Shown here piece by piece: positions 1-6,672 of a stretch of 29,641 nt of DNA (the stretch's first letter is position 1; every line of letters begins with the position of its first letter). Source of the stretch: a bacterium (lineage in GTDB: Bacteria > UBP18 > UBA7526); NCBI GenBank assembly GCA_030615855.1, contig JAUWYL010000017.1, positions 1-29,641 on the forward strand, read 5' to 3'. The notes beneath the pieces were generated by a model. The model worked only from the letters and a program-made list of their open reading frames with translations. It did no database searches and was not told where the DNA came from. A program made the translations under genes and the position numbers.

Positions 1-1
1 T

Positions 2-340
2 ACCTCAGAGATGATCCCAGATGAGACAATTGAAGAGAGGGTTCGCACTCTATCCAAGAGGATATACTGGACATTTGGGAAAGAGACCGTAGGGGCTGCC
101 TTCCATTTCCTGGATTCAAAAGAGATAGATGGACTCATCTACATCATCTCTTTTGAATGCGGCCCAGACTCTTTGTTGAAAGAGATCGTTGATGATAAGG
201 CGCGAAAGAATAAGAAAGTAGCCTATATGTCCTTAGTAATCGATGAGCACACTGGCGAGACAGGAATGGATACCAGACTCGATGCCTTTGTTGAAATGAT
301 CAAACGACGGCGCAATAAAAAAGTTACTAACAGTTACTAA
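2..340 (+). CDS. C-terminal part of a 2-hydroxyacyl-CoA dehydratase activase-related protein (DUF2229-like), 5' truncated
   Basis: The frame is open to the window edge, so the ATG at 11 is probably internal and the real start lies upstream. The visible 112 residues contain a cysteine in ISFECGPDSL followed by LVIDEHTGETGMDTRLDAF. This resembles the C-terminus of the large proteins annotated as CoA-substrate-specific enzyme activase-related (DUF2229), which belong with the activator and component D proteins of 2-hydroxyacyl-CoA dehydratases. Family members hold an Fe-S cluster and use ATP to drive electron transfer; whether this one acts on a CoA ester cannot be seen here. The last residues (KKVTNSY) and the stop codon come from the gttactaa word tract that fills the following gap, so the C-terminus looks extended by repeat sequence. 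Confidence 0.65.
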   Translation, partial: TSEMIPDETIEERVRTLSKRIYWTFGKETVGAAFHFLDSKEIDGLIYIISFECGPDSLLKEIVDDKARKNKKVAYMSLVIDEHTGETGMDTRLDAFVEMIKRRRNKKVTNSY

Positions 341-485
341 ACCCCGATACTGTCGGGGCAGGGGTTACTAACAGTTACGAACGGTTACCAATGATTACTA
401 TGAAAGCAACCGTTAGTAACCTCTAGTAACAGCGAAGCCCTGTTACCAGATGGTACAGGGCGAAGCGTAGTAACCAATAGTAACC
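323..485. repeat. Iterated gttactaa / agtaac word tract (type A)
   Basis: This gap is built from near-copies of gttactaa. They run forward in the left half (323-395) and inverted, as ttagtaac/agtaacc, in the right half (410-485), so the whole can fold back. Two GC-rich hairpins sit inside. One is CCCCGA-tactg-TCGGGG at 342-358, two bases after the first stop codon. The other is GCCCTG...CAGGGC at 437-461. Neither is followed by a T tract, so I do not call them terminators. Confidence 0.75.
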
Positions 486-495
486 GAGGTTTTCT

Positions 496-1149
496 ATGGC
501 TATCAAATCAGTCTTTTTCCAGATCTACTGTGTTCTTTCTCTATATTTTGTCACCATAGTCGGGAGAAGGATACTTAACAGGGGAGAGGGATTTAATTAT
601 ACTCGTCGTTTAGCAAGATTTATTCATCCCATCTATGCCTTTGGCCTAGTTGGCTTCATGATCTCAACCTTTATCATGGCCCATAAGAGCCCTTATCCGC
701 TTCCCTTCTTGCCAGAATTCAACATTTCTCGCCCATTATCTCTTACCATTTCCCGATTACTCTTTCTCTTAGCTGCCGTAGTGGGCCTTCCCGGGATCGC
801 AGGATTAGCTAATAGAAGAGTTGGCCCCTTGAGACTGATGACAGAAAAATTTGTGAAGGGAGGGATAAGGCGCTATCTGAGGAACCCCATGTCCTTGGGT
901 GGATATCTATTCCTCGTCGCTTATTCCATACGCTTTCTTTCCACTTATCTCCTATTTGCTACATTCATCGGCCTCATCCCTGCCCATATCTTCTATCTCA
1001 AGACCTATGAGGAGAAGGAACTGGAACTCAAGTTCGGTGAAGAATACTTAAAGTATAAGAAAGAAGTACCCTTCCTACTACCGCGAATAAAAAAGCGCCG
1101 AAAGGCCGCAGAAAACAGAAAACGGTTAGGAGAAAACAGAAATCGGTAG
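496..1149 (+). CDS. Isoprenylcysteine carboxyl methyltransferase-like integral membrane protein (ICMT/PEMT superfamily)
   Basis: A 217-residue protein with about five membrane segments and the C-terminal signature of the ICMT / phospholipid methyltransferase superfamily: YLRNPMSLGGYL (127-138), TYEEKELELKFGEEYLKYKK (170-189) and VPFLLP (191-196). These conserved Arg-Asn-Pro, Glu-Glu and Phe-Gly...Tyr positions form the SAM site in characterised members, which methylate lipids or prenylated cysteines in the membrane. The substrate here is unknown. The ATG is preceded by gagg at a spacing of 6. The last 15 or so residues (AAENRKRLGENRNR) are translated from gaaaacagaaatcgg words that continue into the gap downstream, so the gene appears to have run into or been extended by a repeat tract. 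Confidence 0.7.
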   Translation: MAIKSVFFQIYCVLSLYFVTIVGRRILNRGEGFNYTRRLARFIHPIYAFGLVGFMISTFIMAHKSPYPLPFLPEFNISRPLSLTISRLLFLLAAVVGLPGIAGLANRRVGPLRLMTEKFVKGGIRRYLRNPMSLGGYLFLVAYSIRFLSTYLLFATFIGLIPAHIFYLKTYEEKELELKFGEEYLKYKKEVPFLLPRIKKRRKAAENRKRLGENRNR

Positions 1150-1240
1150 AGAAAACTGAGAACGGAAAACAGTTTTCAGTTCTCTGATTTCCGTACTGTT
1201 TTCAGATTTCGGACAACAGATTTCCGTCTCTAGATTTCCC
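1110..1240. repeat. Iterated gaaaacagaaatcgg word tract (type B, copy 1)
   Basis: Near-copies of gaaaacagaaatcggt run forward up to about 1168. Inverted copies (ttttcagttctc, gatttccgtac, ttttcagatttcgg) then continue to 1240, giving a long imperfect foldback. The first 40 bases are translated as the tail of the preceding membrane protein. A second tract of the same type lies at 4739-4829. Confidence 0.7.
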
Positions 1241-1269
1241 TATCCATTATCTATCACCCGGAGCATGCT

Positions 1270-1767
1270 ATGATTTCTTATCTCAAAGAAATCCTCTATA
1301 ACCATCCCTACTGGGTATTTATCATTCTCCATATGACCCTGGGAAGGGGAGCCTCCATCCTCTATGGTGTCTTGAGGGGGATGAACGTTTTATATTTTCT
1401 TCCTTTAGGAGTCTTCTTCGATATGTTCCAGGTTTGGCCTCTTTATTTTCTCTATGAAACGACAGAATCCCGTATGCCTTTAATAAGAAAATTAAAGGAG
1501 AAGATGAACAGAAGAGAGAATAAATTCCTCCATTCCAGAATATTTAAGGGAGTAAAATCTTTAGGTCATCTGGGAGTGGCAGTAGTTGCTCTATTGCCAG
1601 TAAAAGGATGCGGGATGTGGAGCAGCATCTTGCTTGCCCATATCTTGAAGATCAGACGCTCCCGGGCTTATCTATTATTCTTTATAGGGAGCATTATCGG
1701 TTGTCTAATTCTGGTAGGCATTGGAGACATCATAAGAAGTATCTGGCACCAATTAGTTAGTCAATAG
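1270..1767 (+). CDS. Small multi-drug export protein-like integral membrane protein (COG2426 / PF06695-like)
   Basis: A 165-residue, strongly hydrophobic protein. It has an N-terminal membrane region, a charged loop (ESRMPLIRKLKEKMNRRENK, about 67-86) and a C-terminal pair of helices beginning VAVVALLPVKGCGMWSSILL. The Pro-x-x-Gly-x-Gly pattern at the head of the second half and the GSIIGCLILVGIGD helix resemble the small multi-drug export protein family. That name is historical, and transport of drugs is not well established. The start has a ggag sequence at about 1260. The gene follows the ICMT-like gene in the same direction across a type B repeat tract; no functional link is evident. Confidence 0.5.
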   Translation: MISYLKEILYNHPYWVFIILHMTLGRGASILYGVLRGMNVLYFLPLGVFFDMFQVWPLYFLYETTESRMPLIRKLKEKMNRRENKFLHSRIFKGVKSLGHLGVAVVALLPVKGCGMWSSILLAHILKIRRSRAYLLFFIGSIIGCLILVGIGDIIRSIWHQLVSQ

Positions 1768-1819
1768 TCAATAGTCAGTAGTCTGTGCTACCGTAATTTT
1801 TGATTGTTTCGAATTAATA

Positions 1820-1848
1820 TTGCCTTTTCAATTAGGGTATGCTAAACT
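1820..1848 (+). promoter_or_regulatory. Possible sigma70-type promoter
   Basis: TTGCCT (1820-1825), a 17-base spacer and TAAACT (1843-1848) lie 120 bases before the gene at 1968. The -10 match is moderate, so this is a candidate only. Confidence 0.4.
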
Positions 1849-1899
1849 AATAGCAATAGAAGAGCACAGAGTATCAGACATATTTAAATTCCAATTACC

Positions 1900-1945
1900 A
1901 TCTGTGATCTGTGGCAATCTGTAACCAATCTGTGAATATCTGTGT
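1900..1945. repeat. Iterated aatctgtg word tract (type C, copy 1)
   Basis: Five near-copies of atctgtg separated by 3 to 9 bases stand just before the ribosome binding site of the gene at 1968. The same word fills gaps at 13417-13487, 15396-15490 and 21549-21595. Confidence 0.7.
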
Positions 1946-1967
1946 TTAGCAAAGGAGGTAAAAGAGT

Positions 1968-2708
1968 ATGTTAAAAAGAAGTGTATTATTGTTGTTGGTA
2001 GGGCTTTTGTTGGTAGGAGTGGGGAGTAAAGTCTGGGCACGCAAAGGATATAGTATGGTCGATGACCCCAGGATCTATCAGTATCGTAATGCCCGTGCCT
2101 CTATGACCCAGCCCTATACCCTTTATGTGAAGAAGGTAGATGATAAGAGACCGGATTATGAAAGGCTCGCTGCCAATCCTCATTATATGTATACCCTTGA
2201 TGGCTGGTGGCTAAGGGGGACTACCTTTGAAGGCCAGTTGACCGAGGTTATGACTGAAGAGTTGCGTCGTTCAAGTATCTTTCAAAAGGTTTCCAATACC
2301 CCGGAAGGAGCAGGCTATATCCTGGATACCTTGGTCAAGCACTGCTACGGAAAATACCAGAGAAGCGCTGCCTCCTACACCCCCTGGGGTGGCTACGCCC
2401 AGAACTACATCTTCGGTGGTACCACTCTGCTCGTTACCCTGAAGAAGAAAGATGGAACCATAGTTATGCAGAAGGAGTACTCTGAGGAGGCGAAGGGAAA
2501 GGTCTCCGCCCAGAGAAGTGCGGCCTGGATGTATGTCATGCTCGGTGACTCCCTTGAGAGATGTATGGAAAGGATGCTCAAGGATGTTGACACCGCTATG
2601 GGAGGAAAGGGCTTAACCTTCGGCCAGGCTCCACCAAAGGAGAGAAAGAAAGCAAAGAAGGAGAAGAAGAAAGAAAAGAGAAAAGAGAAGAAAAAGAAAA
2701 AAGACTAA
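1968..2708 (+). CDS. Exported envelope protein of unknown function with a lysine-rich tail
   Basis: A 246-residue protein with a clear Sec signal peptide (MLKRS, a Leu/Val-rich core, predicted cleavage after VWA at residue 24). There is no lipobox cysteine, so it is probably periplasmic or loosely envelope bound. The strand order resembles lipoproteins of the LptE / ABC-transport auxiliary kind: TLYVKKVDD, LTEVMTEELRRSSIFQKV, GYILDTLVKHCYG, then LLVTLKKKDGTIVMQKEYSEEAKG. This likeness is weak and I assign no function. Residues 221-246 are almost purely Lys, Glu and Arg. The start has a strong aaaggagg site 13 bases upstream. A DUF2846-like lipoprotein follows in the same direction, and the two may form an envelope pair. 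Confidence 0.7.
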   Translation: MLKRSVLLLLVGLLLVGVGSKVWARKGYSMVDDPRIYQYRNARASMTQPYTLYVKKVDDKRPDYERLAANPHYMYTLDGWWLRGTTFEGQLTEVMTEELRRSSIFQKVSNTPEGAGYILDTLVKHCYGKYQRSAASYTPWGGYAQNYIFGGTTLLVTLKKKDGTIVMQKEYSEEAKGKVSAQRSAAWMYVMLGDSLERCMERMLKDVDTAMGGKGLTFGQAPPKERKKAKKEKKKEKRKEKKKKKD

Positions 2709-2719
2709 AAAAAGATTGA

Positions 2720-2750
2720 CTTTCAAAGAAATCTGTGTTTGAAAGGAGGT
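2720..2750 (+). other. Hairpin ending in an orphan ribosome binding site
   Basis: CTTTCAAA (2720-2727) and TTTGAAAG (2738-2745) can pair around a 10-base loop. The 3' arm runs into aaaggaggtg, a perfect Shine-Dalgarno sequence with no suitable start codon behind it. The functional site (aaaggaggt at about 2789) lies some 46 bases further on. Confidence 0.4.
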
Positions 2751-2804
2751 GAAAATCAGATAACTATTAGGTAAAAAAACTAAAAAGAAAGGAGGTATAT
2801 AAAA

Positions 2805-3428
2805 ATGCCGGAAAAATCAGCCACATTGGAATTCGTGAGAAGGGGGAAACTGTTAGAACTCCATTCTGGCCCAATGGTTTTTGTTCTATTGGCGGTACTG
2901 TTTTGTGCGGGTTGTGCAGGTCGTTCTGTTTATATGAGACCTACACCAGCTTTGTTGCAGCCAACCGAGGATAAGGCTTTGGTCCGTTTTATGAGACCTT
3001 CCGGCTACGGATTTGCTATAAACTTCAATATTTTGGATGGGGAAAAGGTTATCGGAAATAGTGTGGCCAAATCTCAATTCGATTATCTCGCCGAGCCGGG
3101 GAAGCACTTATTCATTGCCATAGCTGAAAACAAAGTTTTCCTCGAGGCTGACCTTGAGGCTGGGAAAACCTACTATGTATTTACGAAGGTCTACACCGGG
3201 GCCTGGAAAGCAAGGGTGGCTTTCATAGCTGTCAATAGGGGTTCTAAATACTGGAACCAAGTTAGAGCGTTTGAAAACAGATTAAGGAAGGTTAGTCCTG
3301 ATACGACGGCTTTGAAGACATGGGAAGACGCAAATAAGGCAAAGATTGAGAAACTTGTTTCTCAATATGAGACACAATGGAAAAATACTTATCAATGGCC
3401 CAAGTTAGCACCAGAAGATGGTAGATGA
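2805..3428 (+). CDS. DUF2846-like lipoprotein
   Basis: A 207-residue protein. Residues 1-37 hold a long basic N-region (Arg12, Arg13, Lys15), a hydrophobic core (MVFVLLAVLF) and a lipobox-like CAGC with Cys37, so it is probably a lipoprotein. Cys rather than Leu at the -3 position is unusual. Residues 57-115 (ALVRFMRPSGYG, then a glycine-rich strand series ending in EAGKTYYVF) match the pattern of DUF2846-type small beta domains found in bacterial lipoproteins of unknown function. The C-terminal third is helical and charged. A strong aaaggaggt stands 7 bases from a short AT spacer before the ATG, so I keep this start rather than Met24. It probably shares a transcript with the gene at 1968. 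Confidence 0.7.
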   Translation: MPEKSATLEFVRRGKLLELHSGPMVFVLLAVLFCAGCAGRSVYMRPTPALLQPTEDKALVRFMRPSGYGFAINFNILDGEKVIGNSVAKSQFDYLAEPGKHLFIAIAENKVFLEADLEAGKTYYVFTKVYTGAWKARVAFIAVNRGSKYWNQVRAFENRLRKVSPDTTALKTWEDANKAKIEKLVSQYETQWKNTYQWPKLAPEDGR

Positions 3429-3825
3429 AGAAAGACTGAAGTAAATTCTTTCGTTTCCTTTTACTATGCTTCCATTAGTCTCTTATCTTCCAATCTTCGA
3501 GGATCGGAAGATGACACCTCCCATCTTATTTCTTTTTACTCCACTAACAAGCCTCCCATCTTATCTCGATATCCTCTCCACTTTATCTCTTTCCCTGTTT
3601 CCAAATTCTTAAGAATTTGGAAATAATAAAAGTGTGGAATTTTGAAGTATCGGAATTTTAATAGTTCCGATGCTGAGGATTAGGGGGTTTGGGGGAAAGA
3701 ATCTGCTTTCCCCCAAGGGGTGACAGTGGAGTCCCGATCCAGTGAATCGGGACGGAACGCCAGAGGGGTGAAACCCCTATGGAAGTATCCCCGGAGGGGA
3801 TATCTTAACATGGCAGGAGCCTTAT
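3429..3825. other. Gene-free structured region with consecutive hairpins
   Basis: I see no coding frame here. There is a hairpin at 3487-3510 (CTTCCAATC / GATCGGAAG) and a perfect 26-bp palindrome at 3598-3623 centred on CTTAAG. Four close-set hairpins follow: GGGGGAAAG/CTTTCCCCC at 3691-3714, GTCCCGAT/ATCGGGAC at 3731-3753, AGGGGT-gaa-ACCCCT at 3764-3778 and TATCCCC-gga-GGGGATA at 3786-3802. None is followed by a run of T. The block could be a structured RNA, a composite repeat or a 3'/5' untranslated region. Confidence 0.6.
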
Positions 3826-3854
3826 TTGACAAATAGAGGCTATTAAGATATGAT
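3826..3854 (+). promoter_or_regulatory. Sigma70-type promoter for the lolB-like gene
   Basis: TTGACA (3826-3831), a 17-base spacer and TATGAT (3849-3854) form a near-consensus promoter. Transcription would begin around 3861, about 20 bases before the ATG at 3881. Confidence 0.75.
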
Positions 3855-3880
3855 GTATAGAAGAAAGGCAGAGTTCTTTA

Positions 3881-4702
3881 ATGAAAAAGTGGCTTTTGAG
3901 TTTAATAATTTTGTTTCTTTTTCTTTTGGGGGCTTGTGCGCCGAGGTATGTCAAGCCCACTATTTACAGAGAAGCGACTTTAGAGGAGTTAATAGAATTA
4001 ATTCAAAGAAGAGAAAATAGAGTAAAGACCATTAAGGCCTCTTTAAGAATGGGCTTCAGGGATTTAGAGAAGAAGGGCTCCCAGCACTGCCTGGGAGTCT
4101 TTGTTTTTGAAAAGCCAGACAGATTCAGGATAAAGGGCTATCCCCAGATGGGACTCACTCTTTTTGAGGTTGTCTCGGATGGAGAGTCTCTCTGGGTATA
4201 TATCCCAAAGGAAGGAAAGGCTTACTTCACCCGCCTGCGTCCGTCTTCGCCGGACTTCGGCGGGCAGGCCCAGAATCTCAAGAAGGGAACTTCAAAGACC
4301 GATTTCAATCTTCAGGATTTGAGGAGTGCTTTTTTGGTTGCAGAGGTACTTAATCAACCGGATGTCAATAGGTTCTTAGAGAAGAGAGAAAAAGAGTATA
4401 TTCTCTACCTTGTAAAGAAGAGGCTTTTAGAGAAAGTTTGGGTCGAAAGAAGTGATTTTTTGGTGACCAAGATTGAAAGGTTCGATGAGGATGGTTCTTT
4501 AGCCTTAGAAGTCTCTTTTAATAAATATCAGAAAATAAATAGAATCGATTTTCCAGAGAAAGTGAGAATTTATAACCCAAAGGAGAAGAGGATACTAACA
4601 CTACTCATCCAAAAAGTAAGACTCAATGAAGCTATCAAGCCCGAAGTCTTTCAATTTAAGGTTCCAAAAGGAATAGAAATCATCAGTACAGATAAAAAGT
4701 GA
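3881..4702 (+). CDS. LolA/LolB-fold outer-membrane lipoprotein
   Basis: A 273-residue lipoprotein. The signal peptide ends in the lipobox LGAC with Cys19. The mature part begins with a helix (EATLEELIELIQRRENRVKT) and strand IKASLRMGF, then VFVFEKPDRFRIKGY, DGESLWVYIPKEGKAYF and, near the end, EVFQFKVPKGIEII. This is the order seen in LolA/LolB and DUF4292-like proteins, which hold a lipid or lipoprotein acyl chain in a half-barrel. The closing FKVPKG motif is shared with the LolA protein at 5928, so the two are probably related carriers. Residues 118-131 (RLRPSSPDFGGQAQ) are encoded by a GC-rich palindrome inserted in frame, an unusual feature. The ribosome binding site is weak (aaagg, 12 bases upstream). 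A near-consensus promoter lies immediately in front. Confidence 0.7.
   Translation: MKKWLLSLIILFLFLLGACAPRYVKPTIYREATLEELIELIQRRENRVKTIKASLRMGFRDLEKKGSQHCLGVFVFEKPDRFRIKGYPQMGLTLFEVVSDGESLWVYIPKEGKAYFTRLRPSSPDFGGQAQNLKKGTSKTDFNLQDLRSAFLVAEVLNQPDVNRFLEKREKEYILYLVKKRLLEKVWVERSDFLVTKIERFDEDGSLALEVSFNKYQKINRIDFPEKVRIYNPKEKRILTLLIQKVRLNEAIKPEVFQFKVPKGIEIISTDKK
4232..4270. repeat. GC-rich palindromic element inside the lolB-like gene
   Basis: GCCTGC (4233-4238) and GCAGGC (4264-4269) bracket an inner CGCCGG...CGGCG, giving a nested inverted repeat. Its GC content is far above that of the gene around it, and it is read in frame as 14 residues. Confidence 0.6.
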
Positions 4703-4738
4703 TTAGGTGGGAAAGTGAGCAGGCGGACTGTGATCGCT

Positions 4739-4829
4739 GAAAAACAGAAATCGGTTGTTAGAAAACTGTTCTCTATTCTCGGATTTCCCTACAGTTTTCC
4801 GACTTCTATCGACTGTTTTCGGATTTCAT
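4739..4829. repeat. Iterated gaaaacagaaatcgg word tract (type B, copy 2)
   Basis: Forward words (aaaaacagaaatcggtt, gaaaactg) at 4739-4770 are followed by inverted ones (tcggatttcc, acagttttccg, gactgttttcggatttc) to 4829. The arrangement is the same as in the tract at 1110-1240. Confidence 0.65.
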
Positions 4830-4860
4830 TGTTCAATGTTACTTGTTCAATGTTCAATGT
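4827..4860. repeat. ttgttcaatgt word tract (type D, copy 1)
   Basis: Three to four near-copies of ttgttcaatgt stand in tandem just before the acyltransferase gene. The same word occurs within 5880-5911 and 17124-17156. Confidence 0.7.
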
Positions 4861-4891
4861 AAAATGAGAGTAGGAAAGGGAGGCGAGAGCA

Positions 4892-5794
4892 ATGCCTAAA
4901 CATCCTTTGGATAAGTATTTTCTTTATCGATTTGTTCGCTTTATGTCCTTTACTTTACCTCTGGGCATTGGCTACCTATTAGCAACCATAACTGGGATCA
5001 TCGCTTATTCCCTATCAAGAAAGAATAGAAGGGCAATAATCTCCAATCTAACTCAGGTTTTGGGTAAAGAAGTGAGTAGAAGAAGAATTTGTTCCTTATC
5101 CCGCAATACTTTCTGTAATTATGCCAAGTATATTGTCGATTACTTCAGGTTTCCGCACATCAACAAAAATGACTGGAAGAGGATCATTCCTCAGTATGAG
5201 GGGGCAGATTTTATTGATAACACCCTGAAGAAGGGAAAAGGTCTTATGCTCTTGACCGCTCACATAGGGAACTGGGAGTTAGGAAGCCTACTATTCAATA
5301 TATTGGGCTATTCCATGAATGTGGTTACCTTGGTTGATGAAAATTTGAAGATTGATGAGGTAAGGGAAAGATGGAGAAGAAGCCGGGGAATAAAGTCCTT
5401 GACTGTTGGTAATTCGATAACTGCGGCCAAGAATATCGCAGATGCTTTAGCAAAGAATGAAATCGTGGCCATGCTTGGGGATCGGGCAACCAAGACCAAC
5501 AGGATGAAGATAAAGTTCTTCGGTAAAGAGACCTACTTTCCTACGGGAGCGATAATCTTAAGTCTATTAACTGGAGCGCCCATCGTTCCCGGTTTCGTCC
5601 TTTATAAGGGAAAAGGGAAATACTATGGAGTAGCAGAAGAGCCCATCTATGCTAAGGATACTGGCAATAGAGAGAAGGATATAAAAGAGACTCTGGAGAA
5701 AATAATTGAGGTTTTCGAAAAGTATATCCGCAAATATCCAGATCAATGGTATAATTTTTATCCCTTCTGGCAAAACGCAGATGACCGCAGATAA
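4892..5794 (+). CDS. Lipid A biosynthesis-type acyltransferase (LpxL/HtrB family LPLAT)
   Basis: A 300-residue membrane-anchored acyltransferase, near the usual length of LpxL/LpxM proteins. An N-terminal hydrophobic helix (about 18-40) is followed by the catalytic HX4E motif in LTAHIGNWELG (His124, Glu129). Next come the conserved MLGDRATKTN and FFGKETYFPTGAIILS, and YPDQWYNFYPFW at the end. Family members transfer an acyl chain from acyl-ACP to a lipid A precursor or another glycolipid at the inner membrane. No other lipid A gene is nearby, so the acceptor could instead be the lipid made by this cluster. The start has a gggagg site. The last residues (NADDRR) and the stop are read from a composite repeat that begins at 5780. 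LolB-like and LolA genes flank it on either side. Confidence 0.85.
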   Translation: MPKHPLDKYFLYRFVRFMSFTLPLGIGYLLATITGIIAYSLSRKNRRAIISNLTQVLGKEVSRRRICSLSRNTFCNYAKYIVDYFRFPHINKNDWKRIIPQYEGADFIDNTLKKGKGLMLLTAHIGNWELGSLLFNILGYSMNVVTLVDENLKIDEVRERWRRSRGIKSLTVGNSITAAKNIADALAKNEIVAMLGDRATKTNRMKIKFFGKETYFPTGAIILSLLTGAPIVPGFVLYKGKGKYYGVAEEPIYAKDTGNREKDIKETLEKIIEVFEKYIRKYPDQWYNFYPFWQNADDRR

Positions 5795-5911
5795 AAGATA
5801 GTAGAATAAGTGAATTGGTTGGACTGGGTAGATTAAAATCCAACTAATATACTAATCCAACTAATTCTCCCTTTAACTAATTGTTCAATGTTCATTGTTC
5901 AATGTTACTTG
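5780..5911. repeat. Composite intergenic repeat, copy 1
   Basis: In order: gatgaccgcagataaaagatag, an attggttggactgg word, inverted ccaactaatatactaatcc words, then ttgttcaatg/ttcattg words. The same order is found at 16995-17156. The left end supplies the stop codon of the acyltransferase gene, and the right end reaches the ribosome binding site of the LolA gene. Confidence 0.75.
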
Positions 5912-5927
5912 ATAAAGAGGTGAATTT

Positions 5928-6584
5928 ATGAGGAGGACATTGTTGCTTCTGTTGGCAGTGATCCTTTTGGGGAGTTCTGTTTGGGCGGGGAATGACCTGG
6001 ATAGTATCTTGAAGAAGATGGATAAGAGGCAGAGGGGGATGAAAGACCTTAAGGCCTCATTCACCCAAGAGAAGATCTTGGAATTATTAGAAGAGAAGTT
6101 AATTTCTCAAGGGAAGATGAAATATAGAAAGCCGGATAGGATGTCCTGGGAATATTTCGAACCCGATCCTCTTTTAATGATTATTAAGGGAAAAAGAATG
6201 TGGCTCTATTATCCAGATATGAAGGTGGCCGAGAAGTATGATTTAGAAAGAGCAGGGGAAACCTTGGGGCTCTTCGTGGGCTTTGGAAAGTCTATGGAAT
6301 ACTTGAAGAAGAATTATCAGATCAGCCTCCTTGAAAAAAAGAAGGATTTTTATTCTTTGGAACTCATTCCCAAAAGAGAAGAGGAATTAAGATATTTATC
6401 CAAAATAGTATTATGGATTGACACTAAAGAATACTGGCCAGTCAAAACTAAAATATATGAACCAAATGGAGATACCACCTTGATAGAATTTAGGAATATT
6501 GAACTCAATACTAAGATTCCAGACTCAGAGTTCGAGTTCAAGGTTCCCAAAGGGGTGGAGGTAGTAGAGCCCCTCAAGGAATGA
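5928..6584 (+). CDS. lolA: LolA-family outer-membrane lipoprotein carrier
   Basis: A 218-residue protein with a Sec signal peptide cleaved after SSVWA (residue 20) and no lipobox, as expected for a soluble periplasmic LolA. The mature start (LDSILKKMDKRQRGMKDLKASFTQ) and the strands KMKYRKPDRMSWEYFEP and IIKGKRMWLYYPDMKVAEKY fit the family. The end, DSEFEFKVPKGVEVVEP, completes it. LolA carries acylated proteins from the LolCDE complex to the outer membrane. LolA paralogs also sit in lipid and aryl-polyene gene clusters, where they are thought to ferry a lipid. The agaggtg site sets the start. Its place beside an LPLAT, a LolB-like protein and, further on, an RND exporter suggests a role in moving a cluster-made lipid rather than general lipoprotein sorting. 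Confidence 0.8.
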   Translation: MRRTLLLLLAVILLGSSVWAGNDLDSILKKMDKRQRGMKDLKASFTQEKILELLEEKLISQGKMKYRKPDRMSWEYFEPDPLLMIIKGKRMWLYYPDMKVAEKYDLERAGETLGLFVGFGKSMEYLKKNYQISLLEKKKDFYSLELIPKREEELRYLSKIVLWIDTKEYWPVKTKIYEPNGDTTLIEFRNIELNTKIPDSEFEFKVPKGVEVVEPLKE

Positions 6585-6589
6585 AAGAA

Positions 6590-6661
6590 GTTTACGGTTT
6601 ACAGTTTACGGTAAACGGTAAACAGGCCCGACGGATGTCGGGACGAGTAAACGGTAAACGG
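6590..6661. repeat. ggtaaacgg / gtttacgg word tract (type F, copy 1)
   Basis: Inverted words (gtttacgg, gtttacag) come first and forward words (ggtaaacggtaaac) follow. A GC-rich hairpin CCCGAC-ggat-GTCGGG sits at 6627-6642. The same word fills 17554-17584 and 22327-22448. Confidence 0.7.
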
Positions 6662-6672
6662 AAGAAAAACAT

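Noticed and set aside
323-485. Possible CRISPR array from the regular gttactaa copies
   Set aside because: The words are 8 bases, spacing is irregular, orientation flips midway and there are no unique spacers of constant length.
1828-2183. Minus-strand open frames across 1828-2183
   Set aside because: They run through repeat words and the antisense of a clear signal peptide gene, with no sign of coding selection.
2715-2745. Promoter starting with TTGACT at about 2716
   Set aside because: No acceptable -10 box lies at 16 to 18 bases; the sequence there is ttgaaa and belongs to a hairpin.
3598-3623. Terminator at the perfect AT-rich palindrome
   Set aside because: It has no loop beyond the palindrome itself, a weak stem and no T tract on either strand.
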